A stretch of DNA of 64,000 bases, taken from Enterococcus_K sp051713825 (lineage in GTDB: Bacteria; Bacillota; Bacilli; Lactobacillales; Enterococcaceae). The first letter of the stretch is position 1, and each line of letters opens with the position of its first letter. The notes under the pieces are model-generated. The model saw only the letters and a program-made list of their open reading frames with translations, searched no databases and had not been told where the DNA came from. The position numbers and the translations under genes are program-made. The DNA is taken from positions 3,720,001 to 3,784,000 of the forward strand of contig NZ_JBIOQR010000001.1 in assembly GCF_051713825.1 (NCBI RefSeq). The letters are read 5' to 3'. Positions 16,671-26,144 of this stretch are shown piece by piece.

Positions 16671-16726
16671 AAATCCCCTTATAGAAAGCAGTCTTTTGTT
16701 TCGCTGCTTTCTGTAAGAGGATTTTT
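16671..16726. terminator. bidirectional terminator between marR operon and surface protein gene
   Basis: AAATCCCCTTATAGAAAGCAG pairs with CTGCTTTCTGTAAGAGGATTT over nearly 20 positions; A and T runs stand outside on both sides. Serves the convergent transcripts from both strands. Confidence 0.8.
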
Positions 16727-16739
16727 AAAGTTTTAGTGG

Positions 16740-19700
16740 TTATTTCCGTGATTTGTTCTTAAGAAATACTAAGGCGCCAAGCAAAACAAGTATTGAGTAG
16801 CCAGTTACGTTTAAGAACGTCCCTCTTGTTTCACCTGTTTTTGGAAGCTTTTGTTTTTTAGGTTTAGGTTTATTAGTAGTATCCTTTACGTTACCCTTAT
16901 TGCCGCTATTGTTGTTGTGACTCGTGTTTTTATCTGGTTCATCTTTCGGCGGCACAGTTGTATCTCCATCATTTTTTCCATCATCTGATGGGTCATCTGG
17001 AGTTGGAGTGGACTCATCCTTTGCCACTACTTTAACAGTAGCTGTACTAGTGATATTTCCATAGGTATAAGAAACGGTAAAACTGCCGACTTTTGTCGTA
17101 TCCACTTGGCTGTCATCCACCATGATTTGATTAAGATCTACCGAGTCTCCTTTTTTATCCGTAGCATTATAGAAATTATCCTCCGCTTTCCAGTTATCAC
17201 CTACGTTAATTTCTGAATCATGAACCTTCACTGCGGTTTTATTTTCTTTCACTGTGATTGTTGCTGTGCTTGTCACGCCGTCGTACGTATACGTTACTTT
17301 GAAACTACCGACTTTACTTACGTCTTTTTGACTATCATCAACGGTGACTTTACTAAAATCAATCGCGTTTCCATCTTTATCTGTAGCACTATCAAAGTTA
17401 GCTTCTGCTTTCCAACTATCTCCTACATAGATCGTTGAATCATATACTTTCACTGCCGTTTTATTTTCTTTTACTGTCACAGTTGCCGTACTTGTCACAC
17501 CATCGTACGTATAGGCTACTTTGAAACTACCAATTTTACTTACATCTTTTTGACTATCGTCTACGGTAACTTGACTGAGATCAACCGCGTTTCCATCTTT
17601 ATCTGTAGCACTGTCAAAATTGTCTTCTGCTTTCCAGTTATCTCCAACATAGATTGCTGAATCATGCACTTTCACTGCGGTTTTATTTTCTTTCACTGTC
17701 ACAGTCGCTGTACTTGTCACGCTGTCGTACGTATACGTCACTTTAAACTGGCCAGCTTTGCTTACATCTTTTTGACTGTCATCAACGGTTACCTTGCTGA
17801 AGTCCACTGCATTTCCATCTTTATCTACTGCACTGTCAAAGTTATCTTCTGCTTTCCAGTTATCTCCAACATAGATTGTTGAATCATGAACATTCACTGC
17901 CGTTTTATTTTCTTTCACTGTCACAGTCGTTGTACTTGTTACGCCATCGTACGTATAGGTCACATTGAAACTACCAACTTTGCTTACATCTTTTTGGCTG
18001 TCATCAACGGTTACCTTGCTGAAGTCCACTGCATTTCCATCTTTATCTGTGGCACTGTCGAAATTGTCTTCTGCTTTCCAGTTATCTCCAACATAGACTG
18101 CTGAATCATGCACTTTCACTGCCGTTTTATTTTCTTTCACCGTAATCGTGGCCGTGCTTGTCACGCCATCGTACGTATACGTCACTTTGAATTTGCCAGC
18201 TTTACTTACATCTTTTTGACTGTCATCAACGGTTACCTTGCTAAAGTCCACTGCATCTCCAGCTTTATCCGTGGCACTATCAAAATTGTCTTCCGCTTTC
18301 CAGCTATCTCCAACATAGACTGCTGAATCATGAACCTTCACTGCGGTTTTATTTTCTTTCACTGTGATTGTTGCTGTGCTTGTCACGCCGTCGTACGTAT
18401 ACGTCACTTTGAATTTGCCAGCTTTACTTACATCTTTTTGACTGTCATCAACGGTTACCTTGCTAAAGTCCACTGCATCTCCAGCTTTATCCGTGGCACT
18501 ATCAAAATTGTCTTCCGCTTTCCAGCTATCTCCAACATAGACTGCTGAATCATGAACCTTCACTGCGGTTTTATTTTCTTTCACTGTGATTGTTGCTGTG
18601 CTTGTCACGCCGTCGTACGTATACGTTACTTTGAACGTACCAGGTTTTGTTAGATTCGCTTGACTGTCGTTCACCGTCACTTGACTAAAATCGACTGGCT
18701 TCCCATTCATATCCAAAGCCCCATCAAAGTTATCTTCAGGTGTCCAATTATCTCCTACATAAATCGTTGAATCATGCACATTGACTGCAGTTTGATTGAT
18801 AAGATGTATTGAAAAATAAGCGTTAAAAAAGTTTTTTGGGCTAAATCGACTCATAAACTTTATTTTATCTGCTTGAGGTCCTGAAATAGTTATTGTACTT
18901 GTAATTCCTTTATCAGTTGCGAGATCGCCATCATGAATAAGTCGTTGATTCACAAGTTGCCAACCTTGAGGAAGTCCTGAGATGTTCATCGCATAACCTG
19001 TTGGTAGTTGTGGCAATTGAATGATATCAGAACCAACGCCATTTTTATACGAAGTTTTATATTTCACTTTATCATTGCCTGAGCAAACAAATACGAGCCT
19101 CTTTAAACTAGGGTTTGCTAAGACATTTTCCAAGAATGAATAATCTGCAGTAGTCAGCCCAGTATCTAGTGAGAGTGGGATATTCAATGTCTCTATGGAC
19201 GTCGAAGTCAATTCTTTAAGTGCTGAATAATCATAAAACGTTACAGAAAGACTGACTTCAGTCAGATTAGGTAGTTGACTGATTTTCTTGGCTAGTCCTA
19301 CAAAGTCAGAGTCAGGGGTAAGAGAAGCGCGTTCATAATCGGAAATATCTTGTAAATTTGTTAACCGTTCCATACCTGTCCAGTCGCTAACTGTCTGCTG
19401 CCCACCAAAATGAAAATCTAAGTCCGTGATGCTTAAAAGCTCCGCCTCAGTGAACTCATAATCAGGATCTTTTTTTAGTGCATGCGTAATCATTCCGCGG
19501 AACACTGGATCGGGAACCATTTCAGCTGCTGATAAAGTTGTTTTACTTCCTTTATCGGTTGCATCAGCAGAAGAATCTGTTGTCGTATTTTCTGTGTTCT
19601 GAGTTGTCTGTGAAGTAGTTGTGGTTGTGGTTGTGGTAGCTGTCGCCCCCGTTGTCGTACTTGGCTCAGTTGTTTCACTAGACTGCGTTTTCGTCGAAGT

Positions 19701-19931
19701 CGTTGCTGAATCACTTGTTGCATCTTGCGTTTGTGCATTCGTTGAACTATTTATAGGAGGCGTTTTAGAATTACTTTTTAATTCCGAAGCGGAACCTAGC
19801 GTCTTGTTTTGCTCATTAGCTACCGTCAATCCATTTGCGTCACTCATTAGAGTCGTTGCCTGTACCGTATTAGGGATAACCATCCCAAAGATAATTGTAC
19901 ATAGTGCCAACCTGTTAGCTATTTTTTTCAC
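16740..19931 (-). CDS. LPXTG cell-wall-anchored surface protein with Ig-like repeats
   Basis: 1063 residues, start GTG at 19931 (weak GGGA upstream). An N-terminal signal peptide (about residues 1-25) is followed by a low-complexity Ser/Thr/Gln stretch to about residue 130. A region resembling an internalin-type leucine-rich cap and repeats follows (ITDLDFHFGGQQTVSDWTGM, LTNLQDIS, LPNLTEVSL; about 140-300). Then come eight 74-residue Ig-like (Big_3-type) repeats (17019-18794), a Pro/Asp/Lys-rich wall-spanning part and the sortase signal LPKTGE, hydrophobic segment and KNKSRK tail. It should be exported, cleaved by sortase A and joined to peptidoglycan; a role in adhesion is inferred. Repeats 2 and 3 are identical in protein sequence. 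Ends at the bidirectional terminator 16671-16726. Confidence 0.88.
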   Translation of the reverse strand: MKKIANRLALCTIIFGMVIPNTVQATTLMSDANGLTVANEQNKTLGSASELKSNSKTPPINSSTNAQTQDATSDSATTSTKTQSSETTEPSTTTGATATTTTTTTTSQTTQNTENTTTDSSADATDKGSKTTLSAAEMVPDPVFRGMITHALKKDPDYEFTEAELLSITDLDFHFGGQQTVSDWTGMERLTNLQDISDYERASLTPDSDFVGLAKKISQLPNLTEVSLSVTFYDYSALKELTSTSIETLNIPLSLDTGLTTADYSFLENVLANPSLKRLVFVCSGNDKVKYKTSYKNGVGSDIIQLPQLPTGYAMNISGLPQGWQLVNQRLIHDGDLATDKGITSTITISGPQADKIKFMSRFSPKNFFNAYFSIHLINQTAVNVHDSTIYVGDNWTPEDNFDGALDMNGKPVDFSQVTVNDSQANLTKPGTFKVTYTYDGVTSTATITVKENKTAVKVHDSAVYVGDSWKAEDNFDSATDKAGDAVDFSKVTVDDSQKDVSKAGKFKVTYTYDGVTSTATITVKENKTAVKVHDSAVYVGDSWKAEDNFDSATDKAGDAVDFSKVTVDDSQKDVSKAGKFKVTYTYDGVTSTATITVKENKTAVKVHDSAVYVGDNWKAEDNFDSATDKDGNAVDFSKVTVDDSQKDVSKVGSFNVTYTYDGVTSTTTVTVKENKTAVNVHDSTIYVGDNWKAEDNFDSAVDKDGNAVDFSKVTVDDSQKDVSKAGQFKVTYTYDSVTSTATVTVKENKTAVKVHDSAIYVGDNWKAEDNFDSATDKDGNAVDLSQVTVDDSQKDVSKIGSFKVAYTYDGVTSTATVTVKENKTAVKVYDSTIYVGDSWKAEANFDSATDKDGNAIDFSKVTVDDSQKDVSKVGSFKVTYTYDGVTSTATITVKENKTAVKVHDSEINVGDNWKAEDNFYNATDKKGDSVDLNQIMVDDSQVDTTKVGSFTVSYTYGNITSTATVKVVAKDESTPTPDDPSDDGKNDGDTTVPPKDEPDKNTSHNNNSGNKGNVKDTTNKPKPKKQKLPKTGETRGTFLNVTGYSILVLLGALVFLKNKSRK
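17019..18794 (-). repeat. eight tandem 222-bp coding repeats
   Basis: Each unit encodes 74 residues starting KTAVKVHDS--YVGD-WKAED and ending TSTATITVKEN. On the minus strand, units 1 to 8 begin near 18794, 18572, 18350, 18128, 17906, 17684, 17462 and 17240. Units 2 and 3 are the most alike; units 1 and 8 have diverged most, a common sign of expansion from the middle by recombination. The repeats also leave long open frames on the other strand, which are not genes. Confidence 0.92.
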
Positions 19932-19978
19932 ACAAATTCCCTGCCTATCTTATTTATACTGTTTATAAAATACACGTC

Positions 19979-20011
19979 ATTATATACCAGCTAATTTCCA
20001 TTTACAAATGG
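19979..20011 (-). promoter_or_regulatory. promoter of the surface protein gene with overlapping palindrome
   Basis: On the minus strand TTGTAA (20007-20002), 17-bp spacer, TATAAT (19984-19979), about 45 bases before the GTG start. CCATTT-AC-AAATGG (19998-20011) is a perfect inverted repeat covering the -35, a candidate operator. The remaining bases to 20297 are AT-rich with no gene seen. Confidence 0.6.
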
Positions 20012-20297
20012 TACCTTTTTTATATGTATGAATTCTCACTATACTGACATTATTTTATAAAAATTTAACTTTTCTTAAGGTTTTCTCGAATAAAAAGCAA
20101 ATAATTAAATAATTATTCTCACAAAACGAAGATATTTTCTTTGTTATTTTAAGTGAAGATAACAAGATGAATGAGACACTTCAGAAATAAAACAATAAAA
20201 AACATGTGTATTTTCCCTTAATTTCTGTCATTTACTTGAATAAATATAACTATTCCAACAAAAGTTTAATCTAATCCTTTTCCATATCAAATCGAAC

Positions 20298-20332
20298 AAA
20301 AAAGATGGCTCCTCTACAGGAACCATCTTTCA
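20298..20332 (-). terminator. terminator of ackA
   Basis: On the minus strand AAAGATGGTTCCT pairs with AGGAGCCATCTTT, followed by T residues; 20 bases past the ackA stop. Confidence 0.85.
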
Positions 20333-20351
20333 CGGCTTTTTTTGTGTTTGC

Positions 20352-21539
20352 TTATTTACGTAAACGTTCCACGTCGCGAGCAATTACTAGCTCTTCATCA
20401 GTTGGAATTAATAAGACTTTAACTTTTGAGTCATCTGTTGAAATTTCAACTTCTTGTCCACGTAAGCTATTTTTCTCAGGATCGATTTCACAACCAAACC
20501 AAGTCATATTGTTAATAACTTCGCTACGAACGTGCGCATCATTTTCACCGATACCAGCAGTGAAGACAATTGCATCTACCCCATTCATAACAGTTACATA
20601 ACTACCAATGTATTTACGGATACGGTCAGTAAAGACATCATAAGCAGTTTGAACTTCAGGTTTGTCTAAGTTTGCTTCAAGGTCACGCATATCACTTGAT
20701 AATCCAGTTAAGCCTAGTAAACCAGATTCTTTATTTAAAATATTAATCATCTCTTGGATATCAGTTAAACCAAGTTTTTTCATTAAATAAGGTAACAATG
20801 AAGGATCGATATCACCTGAACGAGTTCCCATAGTAACGCCAGCTAGTGGCGTGAAGCCCATTGAAGTATCAACAGATTTTCCGCCATCAACTGCTGTGAT
20901 TGACGCGCCATTTCCTAAATGACAAGTAATAATTTTTAGCTCTTCAATTGGACGACCCAATAAGGCTGCTGCACGTTGAGAAACATATTGATGACTTGTT
21001 CCGTGTGCACCATATTTACGAGCAGAGAATTTTTCATAATAATCAGTTGGGATACTATATAAGAAATTGTGTTTTGGCATCGTTGTATGGAACGCTGTAT
21101 CAAATACCGCCACACTAATGATATCAGGCAAAATTTTCTTGAATGCTTTGATTCCCATTGCATTTGCTGGATTGTGTAAAGGAGCTAATTCAGCTAGCTC
21201 TTCGATTTTTTCTAAGACATCGCCTTCGATGATTGTTGAATCTTTGAAGTATTCTCCACCTGCAACTACGCGGTGACCCACGCCTGTAATTTCATCGTAT
21301 GAACCTAGGATTTTTAAATCAATTAATTGATCTAACAACATTTTTACAGCAATTTCATGATCGTTAATATCAATAATTTGTTCAAATTTTTGATCATCAC
21401 CATATTTAATTGTAAAAATTGAATCATTTAAACCAATACGTTCAACGATTCCTTTAGCGATAACTTCCTCTGATGGCATTTGATATAATTGCCATTTTAA
21501 ACTTGAGCTTCCAGCATTAATTGCAATTGTTTTAGACAT
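20352..21539 (-). CDS. ackA: acetate kinase
   Basis: 395 residues. Interconverts acetyl phosphate + ADP and acetate + ATP, the ATP-yielding end of pyruvate fermentation. All family motifs are visible: INAGSSSLKW at the N-terminus, GHRVVAGGE, the CHLGNGASI phosphate-binding loop, PLAGVTMGTRSGDIDP, and FTAGIGENDAHVR near residue 320. It lies 23 bases after the comYH/ytxK-type methylase gene, an order conserved from Bacillus to streptococci. Ends at the terminator at 20298-20332. Confidence 0.96.
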   Translation of the reverse strand: MSKTIAINAGSSSLKWQLYQMPSEEVIAKGIVERIGLNDSIFTIKYGDDQKFEQIIDINDHEIAVKMLLDQLIDLKILGSYDEITGVGHRVVAGGEYFKDSTIIEGDVLEKIEELAELAPLHNPANAMGIKAFKKILPDIISVAVFDTAFHTTMPKHNFLYSIPTDYYEKFSARKYGAHGTSHQYVSQRAAALLGRPIEELKIITCHLGNGASITAVDGGKSVDTSMGFTPLAGVTMGTRSGDIDPSLLPYLMKKLGLTDIQEMINILNKESGLLGLTGLSSDMRDLEANLDKPEVQTAYDVFTDRIRKYIGSYVTVMNGVDAIVFTAGIGENDAHVRSEVINNMTWFGCEIDPEKNSLRGQEVEISTDDSKVKVLLIPTDEELVIARDVERLRK

Positions 21540-21562
21540 AATATTCTCCCTTTTTATTCTAA

Positions 21563-22570
21563 TTAGAAATTTTTGTTTTTCCAGTTTTCAAATTGTTTAA
21601 AGAATTCCATAACTGTTTCAGTATTTTTTATAGAAGCGACTTTCGCGACTAATACTTCCTCAACCTGTTTGGCATCTTGCCCCTTCTTTTGAAGGATTAA
21701 AATACTTTTACTTGATTCTTTTGTTTTAAATAAATCATCTGGTAATTGAACGGCTCCTTGAAGATAGACCTCACTCGTCAGCCATTTTTTTAGATAGGTA
21801 CTTTGTTCGGTCTCTAAAAAATTACTTGGCACTAAAAATAGACCAAATCCCGCATCCTTCACATACTTCATCGCCTGCTCCATTAACAAATGGTGCGCAT
21901 AACTATGACCCTCTTCGGCTTTTGTCAGAAACTCTGACGCTTTTTGATCATTTGGATAGTAGCCGATTGGTAAATCACTCATCGCGACATCGACGGGGTC
22001 AATCAATAAATCTTGCAAACCATCTTGATGGAAAAACTGAACCTTGGCCTCCGAAAGCTCACTCGTTGAAGCAGCAATAGATAGTAGCGTCTCATCAATA
22101 TCGACACCAATTCCTGAAGCCTCGTGTTTCGCTAGCTGTAAATTCAAGAGACTTGTCAATAATAAATTTCCCATACCAGACGCCACATCAAGTAATCTAA
22201 GTGGTTGTGTTTTATCTGGGAATAGTTGCTCAATCAAATAAACAAACAGATAGCCAATACTATCTGGTGTTAATTGGTGATTGGGCTGTAAGTGTTCTTC
22301 TTTACTCCCTTTCAGCAACAAGAGCTGACTTAACTTGCGCCATTCTTCTGGCTCCAGCCCGCAGTCCTTTATCTGTTGATAAATTTCTGACAATCGTTGC
22401 ATCGTCTTTTCATTTGGTTGACCATCAATTACTCGCACTTGATAGTTGTCAATCAAATTCTCAGCGTTTTCAATATACGCATCTAAAAAAGAAGTATCCA
22501 GTGCATTTTGAAGCAATTGGATAGCTTCCACATTCAAAGTAAAGACTTGTTCAATTTTCTCAGGAAACAT
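21563..22570 (-). CDS. class I SAM-dependent DNA/RNA methylase-like protein (YtxK/ComYH type)
   Basis: 335 residues from ATG at 22570 with GAGGG upstream. An N-terminal helical region is followed by a Rossmann methyltransferase fold: motif I LLDVASGMGNLLLTSL near residue 125 and motif IV SDLPIGYYP, which takes the place of NPPY in N6-adenine methylases. In B. subtilis (ytxK) and streptococci (comYH) this gene sits before ackA, and in streptococci it ends the comG/comY operon. Here about 11 kb separates it from comG. The target of methylation is not known. Confidence 0.8.
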   Translation of the reverse strand: MFPEKIEQVFTLNVEAIQLLQNALDTSFLDAYIENAENLIDNYQVRVIDGQPNEKTMQRLSEIYQQIKDCGLEPEEWRKLSQLLLLKGSKEEHLQPNHQLTPDSIGYLFVYLIEQLFPDKTQPLRLLDVASGMGNLLLTSLLNLQLAKHEASGIGVDIDETLLSIAASTSELSEAKVQFFHQDGLQDLLIDPVDVAMSDLPIGYYPNDQKASEFLTKAEEGHSYAHHLLMEQAMKYVKDAGFGLFLVPSNFLETEQSTYLKKWLTSEVYLQGAVQLPDDLFKTKESSKSILILQKKGQDAKQVEEVLVAKVASIKNTETVMEFFKQFENWKNKNF

Positions 22571-22728
22571 TCTATCCCTCATTTCAAAAAGCAAAAATGT
22601 AACAATTTTTATACCTGTTTAATTCTAACTAATATTTATGTAAATTTCAATCCATTTCGATGTTTTTCAGTGTTTTTTCTTTGTGAATTTAAGAACAAAG
22701 AAATCTACCTCCTATAGTCCATTTACGC

Positions 22729-22756
22729 AAAAAAAATCCATTTTCATGGATTTTTC
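22729..22756 (-). terminator. terminator of the ABC/ROK operon
   Basis: On the minus strand AAAAATCCAT-GAAA-ATGGATTTTTTTT follows the ROK gene by about 115 bases. The rest of 22571-22870 holds no gene. Confidence 0.7.
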
Positions 22757-22870
22757 TAAGGCTGTATTACTAATAAAAGATTCTGTTATACCACACAAGA
22801 AAGATTCTTCGCAAATGACACATCACTTCAGCAAGAAATCCTTGTTTTCTCCAACTTTAAACAACTTGGC

Positions 22871-23806
22871 TTATTTTTGCCTAACTTGTTGGTGAATCTG
22901 ATAAACTGCCCCAATCATGCCGGCATCATTTTGTAGTTTTGCAGGTTTTACTGCAGCAATTGTCTTATCCTTTAGATAATTGATTGACTCATGTCTGGCA
23001 GTCAGTTCCGATAAGCGCTGTTGCAATCGTCTGTTAAACTGTTCATTTGAGCTGATCCCTCCACCAATCAAGATTACCTCAGGGTCAAAACAGCTAATTA
23101 AATTCAAAAGCCCCACTGATAAATCTGTGAAAAAATTGGTTAGAATTTCGCAAGCTAACTCTTCGCCTTCTGCTTCACGTTTCATGATCTCCTTGGCATC
23201 CCAGATATCTGTAGCATTCGTATCTTTTTTCTTTTGAGCTAGGTTATATTGATAACATAAGCCCCCTACCGTTGCTGCTCGCTTATTCAAAGAAACCTCT
23301 TCAATGTCTCCTGTCTCCGGAATTTTATCGATTAAACTCCAACCGAATTCACCGGCCATCCCGTGACTTCCGCGAAAAACTTCGCCGTTGATAATGATTC
23401 CACCACCGATACCTGTGCCCAAAACAATACATAAATAGTTGTCGATTCCTTGTGCATTTCCAATCCAGCGTTCGGCAATGGCAGCTGCATTTGCATCATT
23501 TTCAATACTTACTGGTAGCCCCAGCTTTTCTTCTAGCTCCTGCTTAATATTCGCGCCATAAAAAGGTTTGATGGCACCTGCAGTCAACATAAACCCATCT
23601 TTTTGAATAATCCCTGGTGCGCTGATGCCGATTCCTTTAATCTCTTTGTAGGACGCTTTCGCATTTATGACAATCTCACATAACTCTTCTACAAAAGCCG
23701 TCAGATCGTAATTTGTCGGGATCATCTCTTTTTCTAAAATTGATCCTGTTTCATCTAATACTCCATATTTGACATTTGTTCCGCCAATATCAAATCCTAC
23801 ATACAT
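22871..23806 (-). CDS. ROK-family sugar kinase lacking the zinc-binding cysteines
   Basis: 311 residues. The N-terminal ATP-binding motif FDIGGTNVKYGVL, GTGIGGGIIINGEVFRGSHG near residue 135 and LIGGGISSNEQF near 245 identify a ROK-fold kinase. The family signature CxCGxxGC, which binds zinc in glucokinase and NagK, is absent; the segment after HGMAGEFGW reads without the cysteine cluster. The same loss is known in beta-glucoside kinase BglK. With the GH1 6-phospho-beta-glucosidase and the ABC importer in this region, phosphorylation of an imported beta-linked disaccharide is a reasonable inference. Last gene of the operon, 4 bases after the DUF624 gene. Confidence 0.78.
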   Translation of the reverse strand: MYVGFDIGGTNVKYGVLDETGSILEKEMIPTNYDLTAFVEELCEIVINAKASYKEIKGIGISAPGIIQKDGFMLTAGAIKPFYGANIKQELEEKLGLPVSIENDANAAAIAERWIGNAQGIDNYLCIVLGTGIGGGIIINGEVFRGSHGMAGEFGWSLIDKIPETGDIEEVSLNKRAATVGGLCYQYNLAQKKKDTNATDIWDAKEIMKREAEGEELACEILTNFFTDLSVGLLNLISCFDPEVILIGGGISSNEQFNRRLQQRLSELTARHESINYLKDKTIAAVKPAKLQNDAGMIGAVYQIHQQVRQK

Positions 23807-23810
23807 ATGC

Positions 23811-24437
23811 TCAACTTCCCTCTTCTGTAATAACGTACTGAGTAAAAATCTTCATGAAAATATTGGCATTGATATAAATCACCGTTCCAAATCCCATAAA
23901 TAGCCAAATGAATAATAACTTAGGCAGATAAACTGGCACGATAAAAACACCAAACAGAGTCACAAAAAAGACAATAATGCTGAAGGGCAAATGCTTTAGT
24001 GATAAAATCATGGCATTTACAATGGTGCCCGATACTGTATTTTGGAATCGAGCAATCAAAGCAAAAAGATACAAGCCCATCAGAATCAGAAAAGCCATCA
24101 TTACCATCACTAGGTAATAGGCTAATTTATTGCCTATCATATACCCTTGCAGATAAGGAAACGTCCAGACTCCTGTCACTAATAGCGCAACAATCAGCAG
24201 CCACATTTTTGTAGCAGATACAAAGTTGACTTTGAATTGATGTAAATATTCTTTGTACAAGACCCCCTCACTATGCGTTATCATTTTATAAGCTGTTCCA
24301 TAAGCACTGGCTACAGCTGCGCCAATCGTCACTAAAGGCAGGCAAGAGATGACAAAAACAACATTCAAAAGTAAAATCTGATAAATTCTTTCCATCCCAT
24401 AATAAATGATTCCTTCTGTACTGAAAATTTTTGACAT
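23811..24437 (-). CDS. DUF624 (YesL-like) membrane protein
   Basis: 208 residues with about five hydrophobic segments. AGGAGG lies 7 bases before ATG. The segment LNVVFVISCLPLVTIGAAVASAYG near the N-terminus is the DUF624 hallmark (usually NLLWLLCSLPVVTIGPA). These proteins co-occur with Lpl/Yte/Yes-type oligosaccharide importers, as here, but their function is unknown. Part of the same operon as the binding protein upstream and the ROK kinase downstream. Confidence 0.78.
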   Translation of the reverse strand: MSKIFSTEGIIYYGMERIYQILLLNVVFVISCLPLVTIGAAVASAYGTAYKMITHSEGVLYKEYLHQFKVNFVSATKMWLLIVALLVTGVWTFPYLQGYMIGNKLAYYLVMVMMAFLILMGLYLFALIARFQNTVSGTIVNAMILSLKHLPFSIIVFFVTLFGVFIVPVYLPKLLFIWLFMGFGTVIYINANIFMKIFTQYVITEEGS

Positions 24438-24491
24438 CCCCTTACCTCCTAATTTTTCATGTTTTAAGATTTACGTGTACGTTCTTACTTT

Positions 24492-26132
24492 TTACATTCC
24501 TAATTTTTTCTTATTCTCTTCGATTTTTTCATTTCGAACTTTGTTTACATCATCAATTTTGTTGTCTTTTTGGAAGCCTTTATATTGTTCCAACAAACCA
24601 TCTAACTCTTTTTCATCTTTTGCTCGAAGCATTCCAACAAGTGTCGTGCTCCAATTCGTTTGAATCGCACTTAATGCACGTGCTTCTTGTGTTCCTGCAT
24701 CTGGTCCAATATTTTCTGTTGGAAATTGAGAGGTCAGTTTGCCCTCGCCCCATTTTTGCATTTGTTTCACTGCATCTACATATGAAGCATCATTTAACGC
24801 TTTAAAACGGTCATGCCCAAATTGGATAAACTCGCCCATACGATATTCTAATTGCCATTTTTCTGGACTATCTTGTTGAATTTTTCTTGCTTCATCTGTC
24901 CATTTCACTTTTTTATCGTCATCAATTGTATACGTTTCTCCCTCAATCCCGAAGTTTGTTAACAATTCTCCTTCATCACTTAATAGATACGTAAATAATT
25001 GAATCGCTTTTGCTGGGTCCTTACATTCTTTCCCAATATAGTTGATCATCCATCCTGAAATTCCGGCTTGCGTCAACGTTGACTCATTACCAATTGTACT
25101 TTGAATACCATCAACCGCAATATATTCCGAATCAGGATTGTTTGCTTTGAAGGTTTGTAATGGAATCCCTTGGTTAACAAATGAGCCCATCATAACAGTT
25201 GCATATTTCCCAGTTTGCAATTTTTCTTTAAATTTATCCCCATCATCAGTAAAGGTATCATCAGAGATATTGCCATCTTGATGTACTTGACGGAAGGCTT
25301 TCACCCAGTTGATGTAGTCTTCATCAAGATTTCGATCATAGTATTTGTCATCCTTTGTGTAAGGAACGCCTAACATATCTTGAACAACGCCGTCCATAGA
25401 CCCATTAGAAGAGCCATCTTTGGCAAAATCATTAAACCCAAATGGAATCAAATCTGGGAATTTTTCTTTAATTTTGTTCATACCTGCAATAAAGCCTTCT
25501 GGTGTTGTAAAGTCTGGTTTGCCGATTGCTTCATACACATCTTTTCTGATGATGAAGGCATCACGTGCAAAAATATCGCCGCTATCAAAATCAGTTTGTG
25601 TATTTGAATAATCTGGATAACCGTATGATTTTCCATCAGACAATTTGTACCAGTTTAACGTTTCCTCACGAGTGACAGTGTTGAAGTACGGATCATATTT
25701 TTTTGCTAAATCCTGTAGAGGTAATGCCCAAGAGTCTGCTTTACGAGCCACTTGAGAATTCGAATCAAAAATAGTCACGATATCTGGCATATCTCCACCA
25801 GCAAAATACGTATTTAACTTGGTATCATCGCCAGTAATAAATTCAATATCTACATTCAAGTCTTCTTTAATTTTTTTCGTTACCATGTCTTTGCCGTATT
25901 CTGTATTCCACCAGTCCGCATTGACATACCACGTTAGTTTTGTTGTTTCTTCTTTTTTATCTAACTGCCAAGCTGGTGTCGCTTCATCCGGTGTGTAGCG
26001 ATCTTCAATCGATGGTAAGCTAACCTCTTTTTTCTTACTTGAGTCATCCTTGCTATTGCCGCAAGCCCCTAATAACATCACACTTGCTAAAGCCAATGTA
26101 CCCATTACTTTTTTTCTTGATAACTTAAACAT
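24492..26132 (-). CDS. ABC transporter oligosaccharide-binding lipoprotein (LplA/YtcQ type)
   Basis: 546 residues. A lipoprotein signal peptide with lipobox LLGAC (cysteine near residue 24) anchors it on the outer face of the membrane. The large size and motifs such as KLTWYVNADWWN and FGIEGETY near residue 370 match the LplA/YtcQ subgroup of solute-binding proteins, which serve complex oligosaccharides. It would pass substrate to the two permeases encoded just upstream. No ATPase gene is present; such systems share the general MsmX-type ATPase. Substrate not determinable, but neighbours suggest a beta-glucoside. Confidence 0.88.
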   Translation of the reverse strand: MFKLSRKKVMGTLALASVMLLGACGNSKDDSSKKKEVSLPSIEDRYTPDEATPAWQLDKKEETTKLTWYVNADWWNTEYGKDMVTKKIKEDLNVDIEFITGDDTKLNTYFAGGDMPDIVTIFDSNSQVARKADSWALPLQDLAKKYDPYFNTVTREETLNWYKLSDGKSYGYPDYSNTQTDFDSGDIFARDAFIIRKDVYEAIGKPDFTTPEGFIAGMNKIKEKFPDLIPFGFNDFAKDGSSNGSMDGVVQDMLGVPYTKDDKYYDRNLDEDYINWVKAFRQVHQDGNISDDTFTDDGDKFKEKLQTGKYATVMMGSFVNQGIPLQTFKANNPDSEYIAVDGIQSTIGNESTLTQAGISGWMINYIGKECKDPAKAIQLFTYLLSDEGELLTNFGIEGETYTIDDDKKVKWTDEARKIQQDSPEKWQLEYRMGEFIQFGHDRFKALNDASYVDAVKQMQKWGEGKLTSQFPTENIGPDAGTQEARALSAIQTNWSTTLVGMLRAKDEKELDGLLEQYKGFQKDNKIDDVNKVRNEKIEENKKKLGM

Positions 26133-26144
26133 GTTTTCTTCCTC

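Noticed and set aside
17220..18548. Series of 72-codon plus-strand frames spaced 222 bp
   Set aside because: They are antisense shadows of the Ig-like repeats of the surface protein, cysteine/histidine-rich and without RBS.
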